From the NCBI RefSeq assembly GCF_030656115.1, contig NZ_JAUSOO010000061.1, positions 1 to 64,000 of the forward strand: DNA of 64,000 bases. Reading direction: 5' to 3'. A program made the position numbers and the translations under genes. Source of the DNA: Hydrogenophaga sp. (GTDB lineage Bacteria; Pseudomonadota; Gammaproteobacteria; Burkholderiales; Burkholderiaceae_C). The notes under the pieces were generated by a model. It ran no database searches. It had not been told where the DNA came from and saw nothing but the letters and a program-made list of their open reading frames with translations. This document shows positions 53,989 through 62,527 of this stretch, piece after piece; positions within the stretch are counted from its first letter, which is position 1, and every line of letters starts with the position of its first letter.

Positions 53989-54993
53989 ATGACTTTTGTG
54001 ACTAATCCCCCTTCAGCCCACACCGCCACCGCCGTGGTCCCTGCCGACACCCCGCCAGCGCGTTACCTCACCGCCGCGCTGTACAAGTTTGTGGACCTGC
54101 CCGACTACCAGGCCCTGCGCGAGCCCTTGCTGGCCTGCTGCGAAGCCCACCAGGTCAAAGGCACGCTGCTGCTGGCGAGCGAAGGCATCAACGGCACCAT
54201 TGCCGGGCCCGAGGCGGGCGTTCGCGCCGTGCTGGCCCACCTGCACGCCGACCCGCGCCTGGCCACCCTGCAACACAAAGAAGCCTGGGCCGACAAGCCG
54301 CCGTTTTTGCGCATGAAGGTGCGGCTGAAAAAAGAAATCGTCACCCTGCGCGTGCCCGAACTGGACCCCAACAAAACCGTGGGCCAGTACGTGAAGCCGC
54401 AAGACTGGAACGCCTTGCTGGCCGACCCGAGCGTGGTGCTGATCGACACCCGCAACGACTACGAAGTGGTCATTGGCACGTTCAAAGGCGCGATCAACCC
54501 CAACATCAAAACCTTCACCGAACTGCCCGCCTGGCTGGACGCCCAGCCCGCGCTGCAAGGGCCGAACAAACCCAAGGTGGCCATGTTTTGCACCGGCGGC
54601 ATCCGCTGCGAAAAGTCCACCGCGCTCATGAAAATGCACGGTTTTGACGAGGTGTACCACCTGGAAGGCGGCATCCTCAAATACCTGGAAGAAATTCCAC
54701 CCGAGCAAAGCACCTGGGAAGGCGAGTGCTTTGTGTTCGACGAACGCGTGAGCGTGGGCCACGGCCTGCAACCCGGCCCCTACGGCCTGTGCCGCTCGTG
54801 CCGCTGGCCGCTGAGCGCCGAGGACAAGGCGTCACCGCACTACGTCAAAGGCGTGAGCTGCCCGCAATGCCACGACAAGCGCACCCCCGAAGAGAAAGCC
54901 CACCTGGCCGAACGCCAGCGCCAGGTGGAACTGGCCGAAGCCCGGGGCGAGGTGCATGTGGGTGCGCGGCTGCACCACCATCACGAGCATTGA
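53989..54993 (+). CDS. trhO: tRNA uridine(34) hydroxylase TrhO, rhodanese type
   Basis: A 334-residue enzyme that adds an oxygen to uridine 34 of tRNAs, a step toward 5-carboxymethoxyuridine. Residues about 25-115 form the acylphosphatase-like domain with [15 protein letters not shown]. The rhodanese domain holds the catalytic loop [10 protein letters not shown]201-C207. A Cys-rich carboxy-terminal part (CRSC, CPQC near 265-297) is a probable zinc site, and the end is His-rich (LHHHHEH). About 20 residues precede the usual start. It converges on the alcohol dehydrogenase gene. Confidence 0.95.
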   Translation: MTFVTNPPSAHTATAVVPADTPPARYLTAALYKFVDLPDYQALREPLLACCEAHQVKGTLLLASEGINGTIAGPEAGVRAVLAHLHADPRLATLQHKEAWADKPPFLRMKVRLKKEIVTLRVPELDPNKTVGQYVKPQDWNALLADPSVVLIDTRNDYEVVIGTFKGAINPNIKTFTELPAWLDAQPALQGPNKPKVAMFCTGGIRCEKSTALMKMHGFDEVYHLEGGILKYLEEIPPEQSTWEGECFVFDERVSVGHGLQPGPYGLCRSCRWPLSAEDKASPHYVKGVSCPQCHDKRTPEEKAHLAERQRQVELAEARGEVHVGARLHHHHEH

Positions 54994-55002
54994 AGCAAAG
55001 CC

Positions 55003-56139
55003 TCACATAGAAGATTCCAGCATCGCCCGGTAATCCGCCACACTGGCCAGGCGCGGGTTGGTCTTGTGGCAGTGGTCGGCCAGGGCACCTTCAATCACCT
55101 TGTCGAACAGGTCGGGCGTCACGCCCATCGCGGCCAGGCCTGACGGCAGGCCCAGGCGGGCGTTCATGTCGCGAATGGCGGGGCCCAGGTCGGCCGCGCT
55201 GCCCAGGCCCATGGCTTGGGCCATGCGCTCCAGGCGCCGCTCTTTCTGCACGCTCTCGGCCCCTGCATTAAAGGCAATGACCGCTGGCAAAAACATGGCG
55301 TTCAGCGTGCCGTGGTGCAGGCGCGGGTTCACGCCGCCCAGGCTGTGGCTGAGGCTGTGCACGCAGCCCAGCCCTTTCTGGAACGCCATGGCGCCTTGCA
55401 TGCTGGCGCTCATCATGTTCAGGCGCGCTTCGCGGTCTTGTCCGTTTTGTGTGGCGCGTTCAATGTGTGCCCAGCCGCGCTGTAGGCCGTCGAGCGCTAT
55501 GCCGTCGGCCGGGGGGTTGAACGGTGCGGCCATAAAGGTTTCCATGCAGTGGGCGATGGCGTCCATGCCGGTGGCGGCGGTCAACAGGGGCGGCAGGCCG
55601 AGCGTGAGTTCGGGGTCGAGCAGGGCGGTTTTGGGCACCAGGTGCCAGCTGTGAAAGCCCAGCTTGCGGCCATCGTCCACGATCACAATGGCGCCGCGCG
55701 CCACCTCGCTGCCGGTGCCGGCGGTGGTGGGCACCGCAATCAGCGGCGGCACGCGGTCGGTGATTTTGGGCGATCCGCCTTCGATGGTGGCGTAGGTTTT
55801 CAGCGGGCCTTCGTGGGCGCTGGCAATGGCCACGCCCTTGGCGCAGTCGATGGCGCTGCCACCGCCCAGCGCAATCAGCCCGTTGCAGCCCTCGCGCTGG
55901 TACACCGCCACGGCCGCACGCACGGCGGCTTCGGTTGGGTTGGACGGCGTTTGATCAAACACCGCCAGCGGCAAGCCGGGCAGGGCGGCCCGCGCTTTGT
56001 CCAGCAGGCCCACGGCTTTCACGCCGGCGTCGGTCACGATCAGCGGGCGGGTGATGCCCACCCGCTGGCACTCGGCCTGCAACTGCGCCAGCGCGCCGAA
56101 CTCGATCAGGATGTTGGTCACATACAGAATTTGGGCCAT
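55003..56139 (-). CDS. Iron-type (group III) alcohol dehydrogenase
   Basis: A 378-residue NAD(P)-dependent alcohol dehydrogenase. The cofactor motif GGGSAIDCAKG lies near residues 92-102, PTTAGTGSEVARGA near 135-148, and the metal-binding region GMDAIAHCMETFMA near 190-203 followed by KGLGCVHSLSHSLGG near 255-269 supplies Asp and His ligands. Substrate may be a small alcohol or aldehyde. It is divergent from the hydrolase gene with a 111-base gap that may hold both promoters. Confidence 0.94.
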   Translation of the reverse strand: MAQILYVTNILIEFGALAQLQAECQRVGITRPLIVTDAGVKAVGLLDKARAALPGLPLAVFDQTPSNPTEAAVRAAVAVYQREGCNGLIALGGGSAIDCAKGVAIASAHEGPLKTYATIEGGSPKITDRVPPLIAVPTTAGTGSEVARGAIVIVDDGRKLGFHSWHLVPKTALLDPELTLGLPPLLTAATGMDAIAHCMETFMAAPFNPPADGIALDGLQRGWAHIERATQNGQDREARLNMMSASMQGAMAFQKGLGCVHSLSHSLGGVNPRLHHGTLNAMFLPAVIAFNAGAESVQKERRLERMAQAMGLGSAADLGPAIRDMNARLGLPSGLAAMGVTPDLFDKVIEGALADHCHKTNPRLASVADYRAMLESSM

Positions 56140-56250
56140 GGGTGTCTCGTGTTCTGGTTAAAAAAACAAAACTATACGGCTGCGCCCGCCCGGTGCCTAT
56201 GCCACCCACGCGACGACCGGTCCCGCAAAAGACAGCCACAATGCCCACCC

Positions 56251-57234
56251 ATGTCGCACCACCCAAATCCCCGGGCCCTGCTCACGCCGCTCATGCGCGG
56301 CCTGCTCGACCGCATCGCCCGCGCCGGGCACCCGCCCATGCATGCGCTGTCGCCCACCCAAGCCAAACAGTTTTACGAAGCAGGTGCCACTGTGCTCGAC
56401 ATAGCCCCCCACAAACTGGCGCGTGTTGAAGACCTGAAGATACCGGCCCGCGATGGCTTTGCGCTGCCCGCCCGCCTGTTTGCCCCGCAGGCTGAGCAGC
56501 CGCTGCCGGTGCTGTTGTACCTGCATGGCGGCGGCTTTACCGTGGGCAGCGTGGCCAGCCACGAACGGCTGTGCCGCCATCTGGCGCACTTGGCCCACTG
56601 CGCCGTGGTGTCGGTGGACTACCGGCTGGCACCGGAATGGAAATTCCCCACCGCCGTAGAAGACACCTGGGACAGCCTGGCCTGGTTGCGCGAACACGCG
56701 GCGGCGTTGCGGCTGGATAGCTCTCGCATCGCCGTGGGTGGCGACAGCGCGGGCGGCACGCTGGCAGCGGTCACGGCCATTGGCGCCCGCGACGCAGGCT
56801 GGCCGCTGGCATTGCAATTGCTGTTTTACCCCGGCTGCGCTGGCCACCAAAACACGCCTTCGCACCACACCTTTGCCAAAGGCTTTCTGCTGGAAGAGCA
56901 GCACATCAGCTACTTTTTTAACCACTACCTGCGTTGCCCCGCCGACCGGGACGACTGGCGATTTGCCCCGTTGGACGGGGTGGATACGACCGGGCACGTG
57001 CGCGAGCTGGACGGTGTGGCGCCCGCCTGGGTGGGCCTGGCCGAATGCGACCCGCTGACCGACGAAGGTTTGCTGTACGCCGACCGCCTGCGCATGGTCG
57101 GTGTGCCGGTGGACCTGGAGATTTACGCCGGGGTGGTACACGGATTCATCAACTTCGGTCGCGCCATTCCCCAAGCGCTGACCGCCCACAACGACGCCGC
57201 CCGCGCGCTGCGCCATGCTTTTGGAGACACCTGA
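56251..57234 (+). CDS. Alpha/beta hydrolase, hormone-sensitive-lipase family
   Basis: A 327-residue esterase/lipase. The HSL-family oxyanion motif LHGGGFTVGS lies near residues 92-101, the nucleophile Ser is in GGDSAGGTLAA near 164-174, and the catalytic His in VHGFINFGR near 298-306, with Asp near 270 (AECDPLTDEG). All members of the triad are visible. The ATG at 56251 fits the family. The next gene begins directly after the stop codon, so the two are co-translated. Confidence 0.93.
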   Translation: MSHHPNPRALLTPLMRGLLDRIARAGHPPMHALSPTQAKQFYEAGATVLDIAPHKLARVEDLKIPARDGFALPARLFAPQAEQPLPVLLYLHGGGFTVGSVASHERLCRHLAHLAHCAVVSVDYRLAPEWKFPTAVEDTWDSLAWLREHAAALRLDSSRIAVGGDSAGGTLAAVTAIGARDAGWPLALQLLFYPGCAGHQNTPSHHTFAKGFLLEEQHISYFFNHYLRCPADRDDWRFAPLDGVDTTGHVRELDGVAPAWVGLAECDPLTDEGLLYADRLRMVGVPVDLEIYAGVVHGFINFGRAIPQALTAHNDAARALRHAFGDT

Positions 57235-58101
57235 ATGAGCACCCTGAAACGCACCGACTTTCGCTTTTTCCACCGCATGCGCGTGCGCTGGGCCGAGGTG
57301 GACATGCAAAAGATCGTGTTCAACGCCCACTACCTCATGTACTTCGACACCGCCATTTCGGATTACTGGCGTGCGCTGTGTCTGCCGTACCAGGACACCA
57401 TGGACGCGCTGCAAGGCGACCTGTACGTGGTGAAAGCCACGGTCGAATTTCACGCCTCGGCGCGGGTGGACGACCAGATTGAGGTGGCCATGAAGTGCAG
57501 CCGCATTGGCAGCTCGTCCATGACCTTCACCGGCGCCATTTTCCGGGGCGACGAGTATCTGATCACCGGCGAAATCGTCTACGTGTTCGCCGACCCCGCC
57601 ACCCAAAAATCGCGCCCGGTGCCGCAGGCCCTGCGCGACATCATGCTGGGTTTTGAAGCGGGCGAAGCCATGAGCGCGGTGAAAGTGGGCGCCTGGAGCA
57701 CGCTGGGGCCTGATGCACAGCGCATCCGGACCGAGGTGTTTGTGCAAGAACAGCGCATACCCAAAGAGCTGGAATGGGACGCGGCCGACGCCAGCGCCAT
57801 GCACGCCGTGGCCTACAACCGCCTGGGCGTTCCCGTGGCCACCGGGCGCTACCTGGACAAGGGCGATGGCACGGTGAAAGTGGGTCGCATGGCGGTGAAC
57901 CGCGTGCTGCGCGGCGGCAGCCTGGGCCGCGACGTGCTGCACGCCCTGATGCACGCAGCCCTTGAACACGGCGCAACCGAGGTGGTGCTGTACGCCCAGC
58001 GCAGCGCCCAAGGTTTCTACACCCGTCTGGGCTTTGAATGCCGGGGCGAGCCGTTTGTGGAAGCGGGCATTGACCATGTGGAGATGGTCAAAAGCCTTTG
58101 A
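57235..58101 (+). CDS. Thioesterase-acetyltransferase fusion (YbgC-like hotdog plus GNAT)
   Basis: A 288-residue two-domain protein. Residues about 10-138 form a YbgC/FadM-like hotdog domain (RVRWAEVDMQKIVFNAHYLMYFD, read in parts, with the catalytic D and H/N positions). Residues about 148-288 form a GNAT domain opening VGAWSTLGPDAQRIRTEVFVQEQRIPKELEWD (read in parts), with VGRMAVNRVLRGGSLGRDVLHAL as the acetyl-CoA site and FYTRLGFECRG near 260. The gene begins right after the hydrolase stop. One domain could hydrolyse and the other transfer acyl groups from CoA; substrates are unknown. Confidence 0.92.
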   Translation: MSTLKRTDFRFFHRMRVRWAEVDMQKIVFNAHYLMYFDTAISDYWRALCLPYQDTMDALQGDLYVVKATVEFHASARVDDQIEVAMKCSRIGSSSMTFTGAIFRGDEYLITGEIVYVFADPATQKSRPVPQALRDIMLGFEAGEAMSAVKVGAWSTLGPDAQRIRTEVFVQEQRIPKELEWDAADASAMHAVAYNRLGVPVATGRYLDKGDGTVKVGRMAVNRVLRGGSLGRDVLHALMHAALEHGATEVVLYAQRSAQGFYTRLGFECRGEPFVEAGIDHVEMVKSL

Positions 58102-58142
58102 GGGCACTGCGTACCTGTGGGGGGCCACCGCTGCGGCCCTGT

Positions 58143-59087
58143 CTATCCACCCTTGCCAAGCCCTTGCTCGAACCGGGCTTGCAGATTGGCACCGGAGACC
58201 TCCAGGTAGCGCATGGCCGACTTGACGTCTTTCCAGCCCACGTATTCCATCAGTTCCTTGATGTCCCAGCCGCTGGCTCGGGCCCAGCCTGCGAAGCCGC
58301 GGCGCATGGAGTGGCTGCTGTATGCCTGGGGCGAATCGACACCCGCTTCTGTGAACAGGCTGCGCAGCACCGGGATCAAGCTGCTGGCATGCAGGCCTTC
58401 CTCACCCAGGTGCCCCCAGCGGTCGATTTTTCGGAACACGGGGCCCTCGGTCAAACCGGTCAGCTCGATCCAGTCGTTGAAGGCGCTCACGGGACACAGG
58501 CGCGATAACGCCGGGCATTTGAAGACGCGCCCCTGCAGCTGCCGGTCGGTCTTGCTGCGACCCAGGTAACAGGTCATGCCCTGGTCGGGGGTGACTTCGG
58601 TGTGTTCCACGCGCAGATGGACCAGCTCGTCGGAGCGAAAGCCACGCCAAAAACCCAGCAGCATCAGGCTGCGGTTGCGCGTGTGGCGAAGCAAGGCCTG
58701 CTGGTCACCGGTGCTGCGGGCCTGCTCAATGGCAGCGCCGAGCCACGCATCCACCTGCTGAAGCACCACCAACTCCAGAGGCCGTGCCCGCTTGTCTGGC
58801 ACGGCGTGGACCGCACGAATGCCTTTGAGAACCTGGCGCACCAACGGCGACTTGGTGGGGTCTGGAAAGCCGTGGTCGGCATGCCAGCGCGACAGCGCCG
58901 CCAATCGCTGGCGCAGCGTGTTGATGGCGTGTGTCGCGGCGTGGTCGGCCAGGTAGCGGGCCATGGCCTCGGCGGTGGACGGCAGCAAGCCCTTCCACTC
59001 GATTTCGAAATGGCGAACAGCGGAAGCGTAACTTTTGCGCGTGTTGTCGCGCTCTGCCGCCTGGAGGTACTGGTCCACACGGTTCAT
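58143..59087 (-). CDS. Tyrosine recombinase / site-specific integrase
   Basis: A 314-residue recombinase. An amino-terminal SAM-like DNA-binding domain (about 1-95) precedes the catalytic domain with R151 (FRSDEL), K179 (RSKTD), H259 and R262 (SHSMRRGF), W285 (VGW) and the nucleophile Y294 (MRYLEV). All catalytic residues are present. The ATG at 59087 matches the family; an open frame runs 42 codons further upstream to 59213. It is transcribed away from the KfrA-like gene across a 347-base control region. No phage or plasmid genes surround it. Confidence 0.92.
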   Translation of the reverse strand: MNRVDQYLQAAERDNTRKSYASAVRHFEIEWKGLLPSTAEAMARYLADHAATHAINTLRQRLAALSRWHADHGFPDPTKSPLVRQVLKGIRAVHAVPDKRARPLELVVLQQVDAWLGAAIEQARSTGDQQALLRHTRNRSLMLLGFWRGFRSDELVHLRVEHTEVTPDQGMTCYLGRSKTDRQLQGRVFKCPALSRLCPVSAFNDWIELTGLTEGPVFRKIDRWGHLGEEGLHASSLIPVLRSLFTEAGVDSPQAYSSHSMRRGFAGWARASGWDIKELMEYVGWKDVKSAMRYLEVSGANLQARFEQGLGKGG

Positions 59088-59434
59088 GGGCGGGCGCTGT
59101 GGCGGGCGTGAAAAAACCGCTGGAGGTTTTGGCTTGGGATCTTGATCTTCATCGTGGCGCGCATTGTCTACCGTGGCTGGTCTGAAAACGTGTTTTTCGA
59201 TCACTTCGATCACTTCGCGCCCTCACGCAGCCCGCTTCTCACTTTCCCCACCCCTAAAACGCCTTTTCATCGCACGGCATGCGCCAGCGCGCCTGTCCAC
59301 GTGGATTTCGCGGATCACCACAAATAATCAACCATTACTCTATGTGATTTTATATAGAAATGAAATTTTCTAGAAGATAAAATAGTATGTAATATCATAT
59401 TACGTACTGTAGTATGAAATAACCGAGGCAACCC
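59088..59434. promoter_or_regulatory. AT-rich divergent control region with a 21-bp palindrome
   Basis: The region between the recombinase and KfrA-like genes has a 21-base palindrome at 59386-59406 (arms TATGTAATAT and ATATTACGTA around a central C, 9 of 10 pairs matching). A second, weaker one (TAGAAA...TTTTCTA, 59355-59372) lies just upstream. The direct repeat AGTATG occurs at 59384 and 59411. CGATCACTT is repeated twice near 59198-59215. KfrA proteins repress their own promoters, so the palindromes are probable binding sites. No gene is visible here. Confidence 0.6.
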
Positions 59435-60541
59435 ATGGCCAGAGCCGGAATCTACAAATCTGAGGTGGTGCGCGCACGCGATAGGCTGCTGGCCAGCGGG
59501 CGCTATCCGTCGATTGATGCGGTGCGCGAAGAACTGGGGAATACCGGCTCCAAGGGCACCATCCACCGCTATCTGAAAGAAATCGAGGAGGAAGAGGGCC
59601 CCGCCACCGGCAGCCGGGTGGCCGTGAGTGAGGCGATCCAGGACCTCGTCGGGCGCCTGGCCTCCCGGGTGAACGAGGAAGCGCAAGAGCGCGTCACAGC
59701 CGCCCAGGCCCAACACGCCGAGCAGATCAGCCAACACGAGCAAGCCGCAGCGGCCCTGAAAGCAGAAGCGCTGTCAGCCCGCCAACAGCTGGAGCAAACC
59801 CAGCGCATGCTGGTCAGTGAAAAGGCGGGGCACTGCAAAGCGAACGAGGCGTTGAGCCGCAAAACCCTGGAATGCACCCAGCTCACCCAGCAGGTGTTGG
59901 ACTTGCAAGAACGCCTTGCAGCTGAGGAGCGGCACCGCCAGTCGCTGGAAGAAAAACACCAGCATGCCCGCCAGGCCCTGGAGCATTTCCGGCAATCCAG
60001 CAAGGAGCAGCGCGAACAAGACCAGCGCAAGCACGAGCAACAGATGCAATACCTGCAGGCCGAATTGCGCTCGGTGAACGAAGTTTTGGCAGGCAAACGG
60101 CAAGAAGCCGTTCACGCCCTGCAAGAGAACGCGCGGCTGTTGGGCGATTTGTCTCGCGCACAGAGCGATCTGCACACCGCACAAGAAGAGGTGCGATCCC
60201 TGCGGCCGCTGAAGGATGCGCTGGGTTTTGCACAGGGGCGCACCGAGGCGCTGGGCCAGCGTCTGGTGGAGCAAGATGCAGCACTGGAGCAGCTCAGCAC
60301 CGCCAAAGACCGGCTACAGGCCTGGGGCGATGGGTTGCTGGCCGAGAAACAGCAGTTGGAACTGGCGCTGGCTGTGGCCAGGGCGTCGGTGGCGGCGCAA
60401 GAAAACATCGTGGCCAGCGTGCTGGACCGCTTTGTGGCGGCTGCAACGGCTTCTGAAGCGGCGGTTAAAAAAACGGAAGTTGAAGCCGAGGGGGAAGAGG
60501 ATGGGGGAGAGGAAAAAATGCCACCGAAAACACAGGCTTGA
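59435..60541 (+). CDS. KfrA-like DNA-binding coiled-coil protein
   Basis: A 368-residue protein. Residues 1-105 form a KfrA-type DNA-binding domain (IYKSEVVRARDRLLASGRYPSIDAVREELG, read in parts, then GSKGTIHRYLKEIEE). Residues about 105-335 are one long coiled coil rich in E, Q, A and L. An acidic tail ends the protein (EAEGEEDGGEEKMPP). KfrA of plasmid RK2 represses its promoter and forms filaments. Here the gene is chromosomal and paired with a tyrosine recombinase. The GAGG ribosome site and ATG at 59435 are clear. Confidence 0.9.
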   Translation: MARAGIYKSEVVRARDRLLASGRYPSIDAVREELGNTGSKGTIHRYLKEIEEEEGPATGSRVAVSEAIQDLVGRLASRVNEEAQERVTAAQAQHAEQISQHEQAAAALKAEALSARQQLEQTQRMLVSEKAGHCKANEALSRKTLECTQLTQQVLDLQERLAAEERHRQSLEEKHQHARQALEHFRQSSKEQREQDQRKHEQQMQYLQAELRSVNEVLAGKRQEAVHALQENARLLGDLSRAQSDLHTAQEEVRSLRPLKDALGFAQGRTEALGQRLVEQDAALEQLSTAKDRLQAWGDGLLAEKQQLELALAVARASVAAQENIVASVLDRFVAAATASEAAVKKTEVEAEGEEDGGEEKMPPKTQA

Positions 60542-60558
60542 ACCCGATTCTGCGGTTT

Positions 60559-61440
60559 TCACCACACCAGTGTTTCGCTGCGGTGCTCGGGCTGCAAGCC
60601 CCCAACGGGCTTGGGCATATTCGGTGCAGCTGCGCTGTGCGCATGGGTCCATTCGTCCAGCTTGACCTGCCACCGCCCAGGCGTGCGTGCATGCGGCTGG
60701 ACGCGCACCACCAAGCTGCTGCGGGTGCCGTAGCCGCGCTCAGGCATGCGCACGAACGGACTGGACAGGTGGCGCTCCAACGCCAGCGCCACGCCGGTGC
60801 TGGGTAAATCCGCGTCAGCGGCCTGCTGCTCGTCAACCAAAGCCGGGGGCAAGTGGGCCCACCAAGGGGTGCCGTTTTCAGCCTGCCCCAGTTTCTCAAG
60901 CGATGAGCCCAGCGCCTGCGTCAGCCGCTGCGTCTTGGGCCACGGGGTGTTCAACGTGGCGTTGGACAAGCCATAAATACCAGCGCCCAAGCGTTGCGTG
61001 TGCAGCCGGGTCGTGTGGGTCGATGGCGCTTGGTGCGGGTTCTGGGGGTCGCGGTTGCCCAGCCAGGCCCAAAAACGCTGGTGAAAATCGCCCACGACCA
61101 GGTTGAAGCCGCCGTAGGCCCCGGGGTCGATGCTGGACTGCAGGGCGTCACCGTCCAGAGCGCCAGCGAGCCAACGCGTGGGCAACTCACCCCGGCTGCG
61201 CTGGGCGGTGCCCGGCTGAGCGTCGCGCACATTGGTCAGCATGGCCACGCGTCCGTTTGGGCTCACACCCAGCCAGGTGCCGCCGTCGCGCAGGTCGCGC
61301 CCGGCCACCACGTCGGAGCCTGAAGGCAAAGACCAGCGGTGCAGTCCCGCGGTGGGGCGGTCCAGAAACTCGTCGCGGTTCGCTGCAATCAGCAGCGGGC
61401 AGGCTGCGTGGGCGTCAATCGCAAAGGCGATCAGGCACAT
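60559..61440 (-). CDS. NRDE family protein (TANGO2-like)
   Basis: A 293-residue protein beginning MCLIAFAIDAHAACPLLIAANRDEF, read in parts, with the NRDE motif at 21-24 and Cys2 that could serve as an N-terminal nucleophile. Further family marks are RDLRDGGTWLGVSPNGRVAMLTNVR near residues 47-71 and SRGELPTRWLAG near 80-91. The ATG at 61440 is chosen because the family begins MC. Animal TANGO2 is linked to heme and lipid homeostasis; bacterial function is unclear. It converges on the KfrA-like gene with a 17-base gap. Confidence 0.93.
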   Translation of the reverse strand: MCLIAFAIDAHAACPLLIAANRDEFLDRPTAGLHRWSLPSGSDVVAGRDLRDGGTWLGVSPNGRVAMLTNVRDAQPGTAQRSRGELPTRWLAGALDGDALQSSIDPGAYGGFNLVVGDFHQRFWAWLGNRDPQNPHQAPSTHTTRLHTQRLGAGIYGLSNATLNTPWPKTQRLTQALGSSLEKLGQAENGTPWWAHLPPALVDEQQAADADLPSTGVALALERHLSSPFVRMPERGYGTRSSLVVRVQPHARTPGRWQVKLDEWTHAHSAAAPNMPKPVGGLQPEHRSETLVW

Positions 61441-61453
61441 GGGTGGATTGCCA

Positions 61454-62419
61454 TTAAATATCGTTGAGCAAAGGGTAGGGCAGTGGCAGCAGGGCCAGCG
61501 CCGGGCCTTGCGGGCCCACCGCGTTGAGCATGCCCGCCTCAGCCGCGCGCGTCTGCATGGACACCACGGCATGCCAGCCGCCGCCCGGGCAAGGCGCAGC
61601 GGCGGCCACGGTGCCGCAAGGTTGCTCGGTGTCGCTGCTGTGAAACACCTCTTGCCCCACGGCCAGCGGTGCATCGGCTTGCACCAGGTAGGCCCGGCGC
61701 TTGAGCGTGCCCCGGAACTGGCTGCGCGCCACCACCTCTTGGCCGGGGTAGCAGCCTTTCTTGAAGTTCACACCCCCCACCGATTCATAGTTGAGCATTT
61801 GCGGCACAAAAGCTTCGAAGATGGGCTGCGTGACCGCGGCCACGCCGCTCATCACATCGAGCCAGGCCCAATGCGCCGTCTCCAACAGCGGGCCTGTGGG
61901 CTGCGGCGCAGCACCGTCCTGCACAGGCAGCACCCACAAGGCTCGTGCCACGCCAGCGCCGGGGTACAGGCGCACACCATGCGCGCCATCGGGCCCGGTG
62001 GTGTGGCTCCACGGCGTTTGCGGCACATCCACCGGCGTCGGCCCTGCCACGCCCCACAGGGCGAACGCATCGCTGGCATCGCTGAGCTTGGCCTGCGCGC
62101 GCAGCACAAACATGGACAAGCGCTTGAGGGTGGCGGGCAACAGGTCGCGGCTGCAGACCAGCAAAATATCGTCGTGGCTGAGCTTGAAGCCCACAAAGCT
62201 GGCTTGCATGCGCCCTTTGGCCGAGCAAAAAGCGGCCAAACGCGCTTCGGACAAGCCCAGGAGTGAAAAGTCTTGTGTGAGCTGGCCGTGCACAAACTTC
62301 GCGGCATCGGCGCCATGGACGCGAATCACACCCAGATGGGGCAGGGGCGCTGCGCCCACCAGGGTTTGGGCATCAAAGACGCGCGCGAAATCGGGGGCTG
62401 TAGCGGGTGCGTTGCTCAT
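61454..62419 (-). CDS. ygfZ: YgfZ folate-binding iron-sulfur repair protein
   Basis: A 321-residue tetrahydrofolate-dependent protein of the GcvT-like fold that helps maintain [4Fe-4S] enzymes. The diagnostic motif KGCYPGQE lies at 221-228 with C223. Other marks are HGADAAKFVHGQLTQDF near 35-51 and CSAKGRMQASFVGFKL near 65-80. It is complete. It lies 13 bases upstream of the NRDE gene on the minus strand and is divergent from mltG. Confidence 0.95.
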   Translation of the reverse strand: MSNAPATAPDFARVFDAQTLVGAAPLPHLGVIRVHGADAAKFVHGQLTQDFSLLGLSEARLAAFCSAKGRMQASFVGFKLSHDDILLVCSRDLLPATLKRLSMFVLRAQAKLSDASDAFALWGVAGPTPVDVPQTPWSHTTGPDGAHGVRLYPGAGVARALWVLPVQDGAAPQPTGPLLETAHWAWLDVMSGVAAVTQPIFEAFVPQMLNYESVGGVNFKKGCYPGQEVVARSQFRGTLKRRAYLVQADAPLAVGQEVFHSSDTEQPCGTVAAAAPCPGGGWHAVVSMQTRAAEAGMLNAVGPQGPALALLPLPYPLLNDI

Positions 62420-62527
62420 GGTGGTGGTTCCATCGTCGTTCAGATGGCTGGATTATGATCACCCGCCCATTGCAGCGTACCCCGCTGTGCACGTACCCCC
62501 TCTCCTTTCCCAGACGCCCAACCTCCT

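Noticed and set aside
58129-60583. CGCTGCGG at 58129 and 60576 as a target duplication around the recombinase-KfrA unit
   Set aside because: Eight bases in GC-rich DNA can match by chance, and the right copy lies within the NRDE coding sequence.
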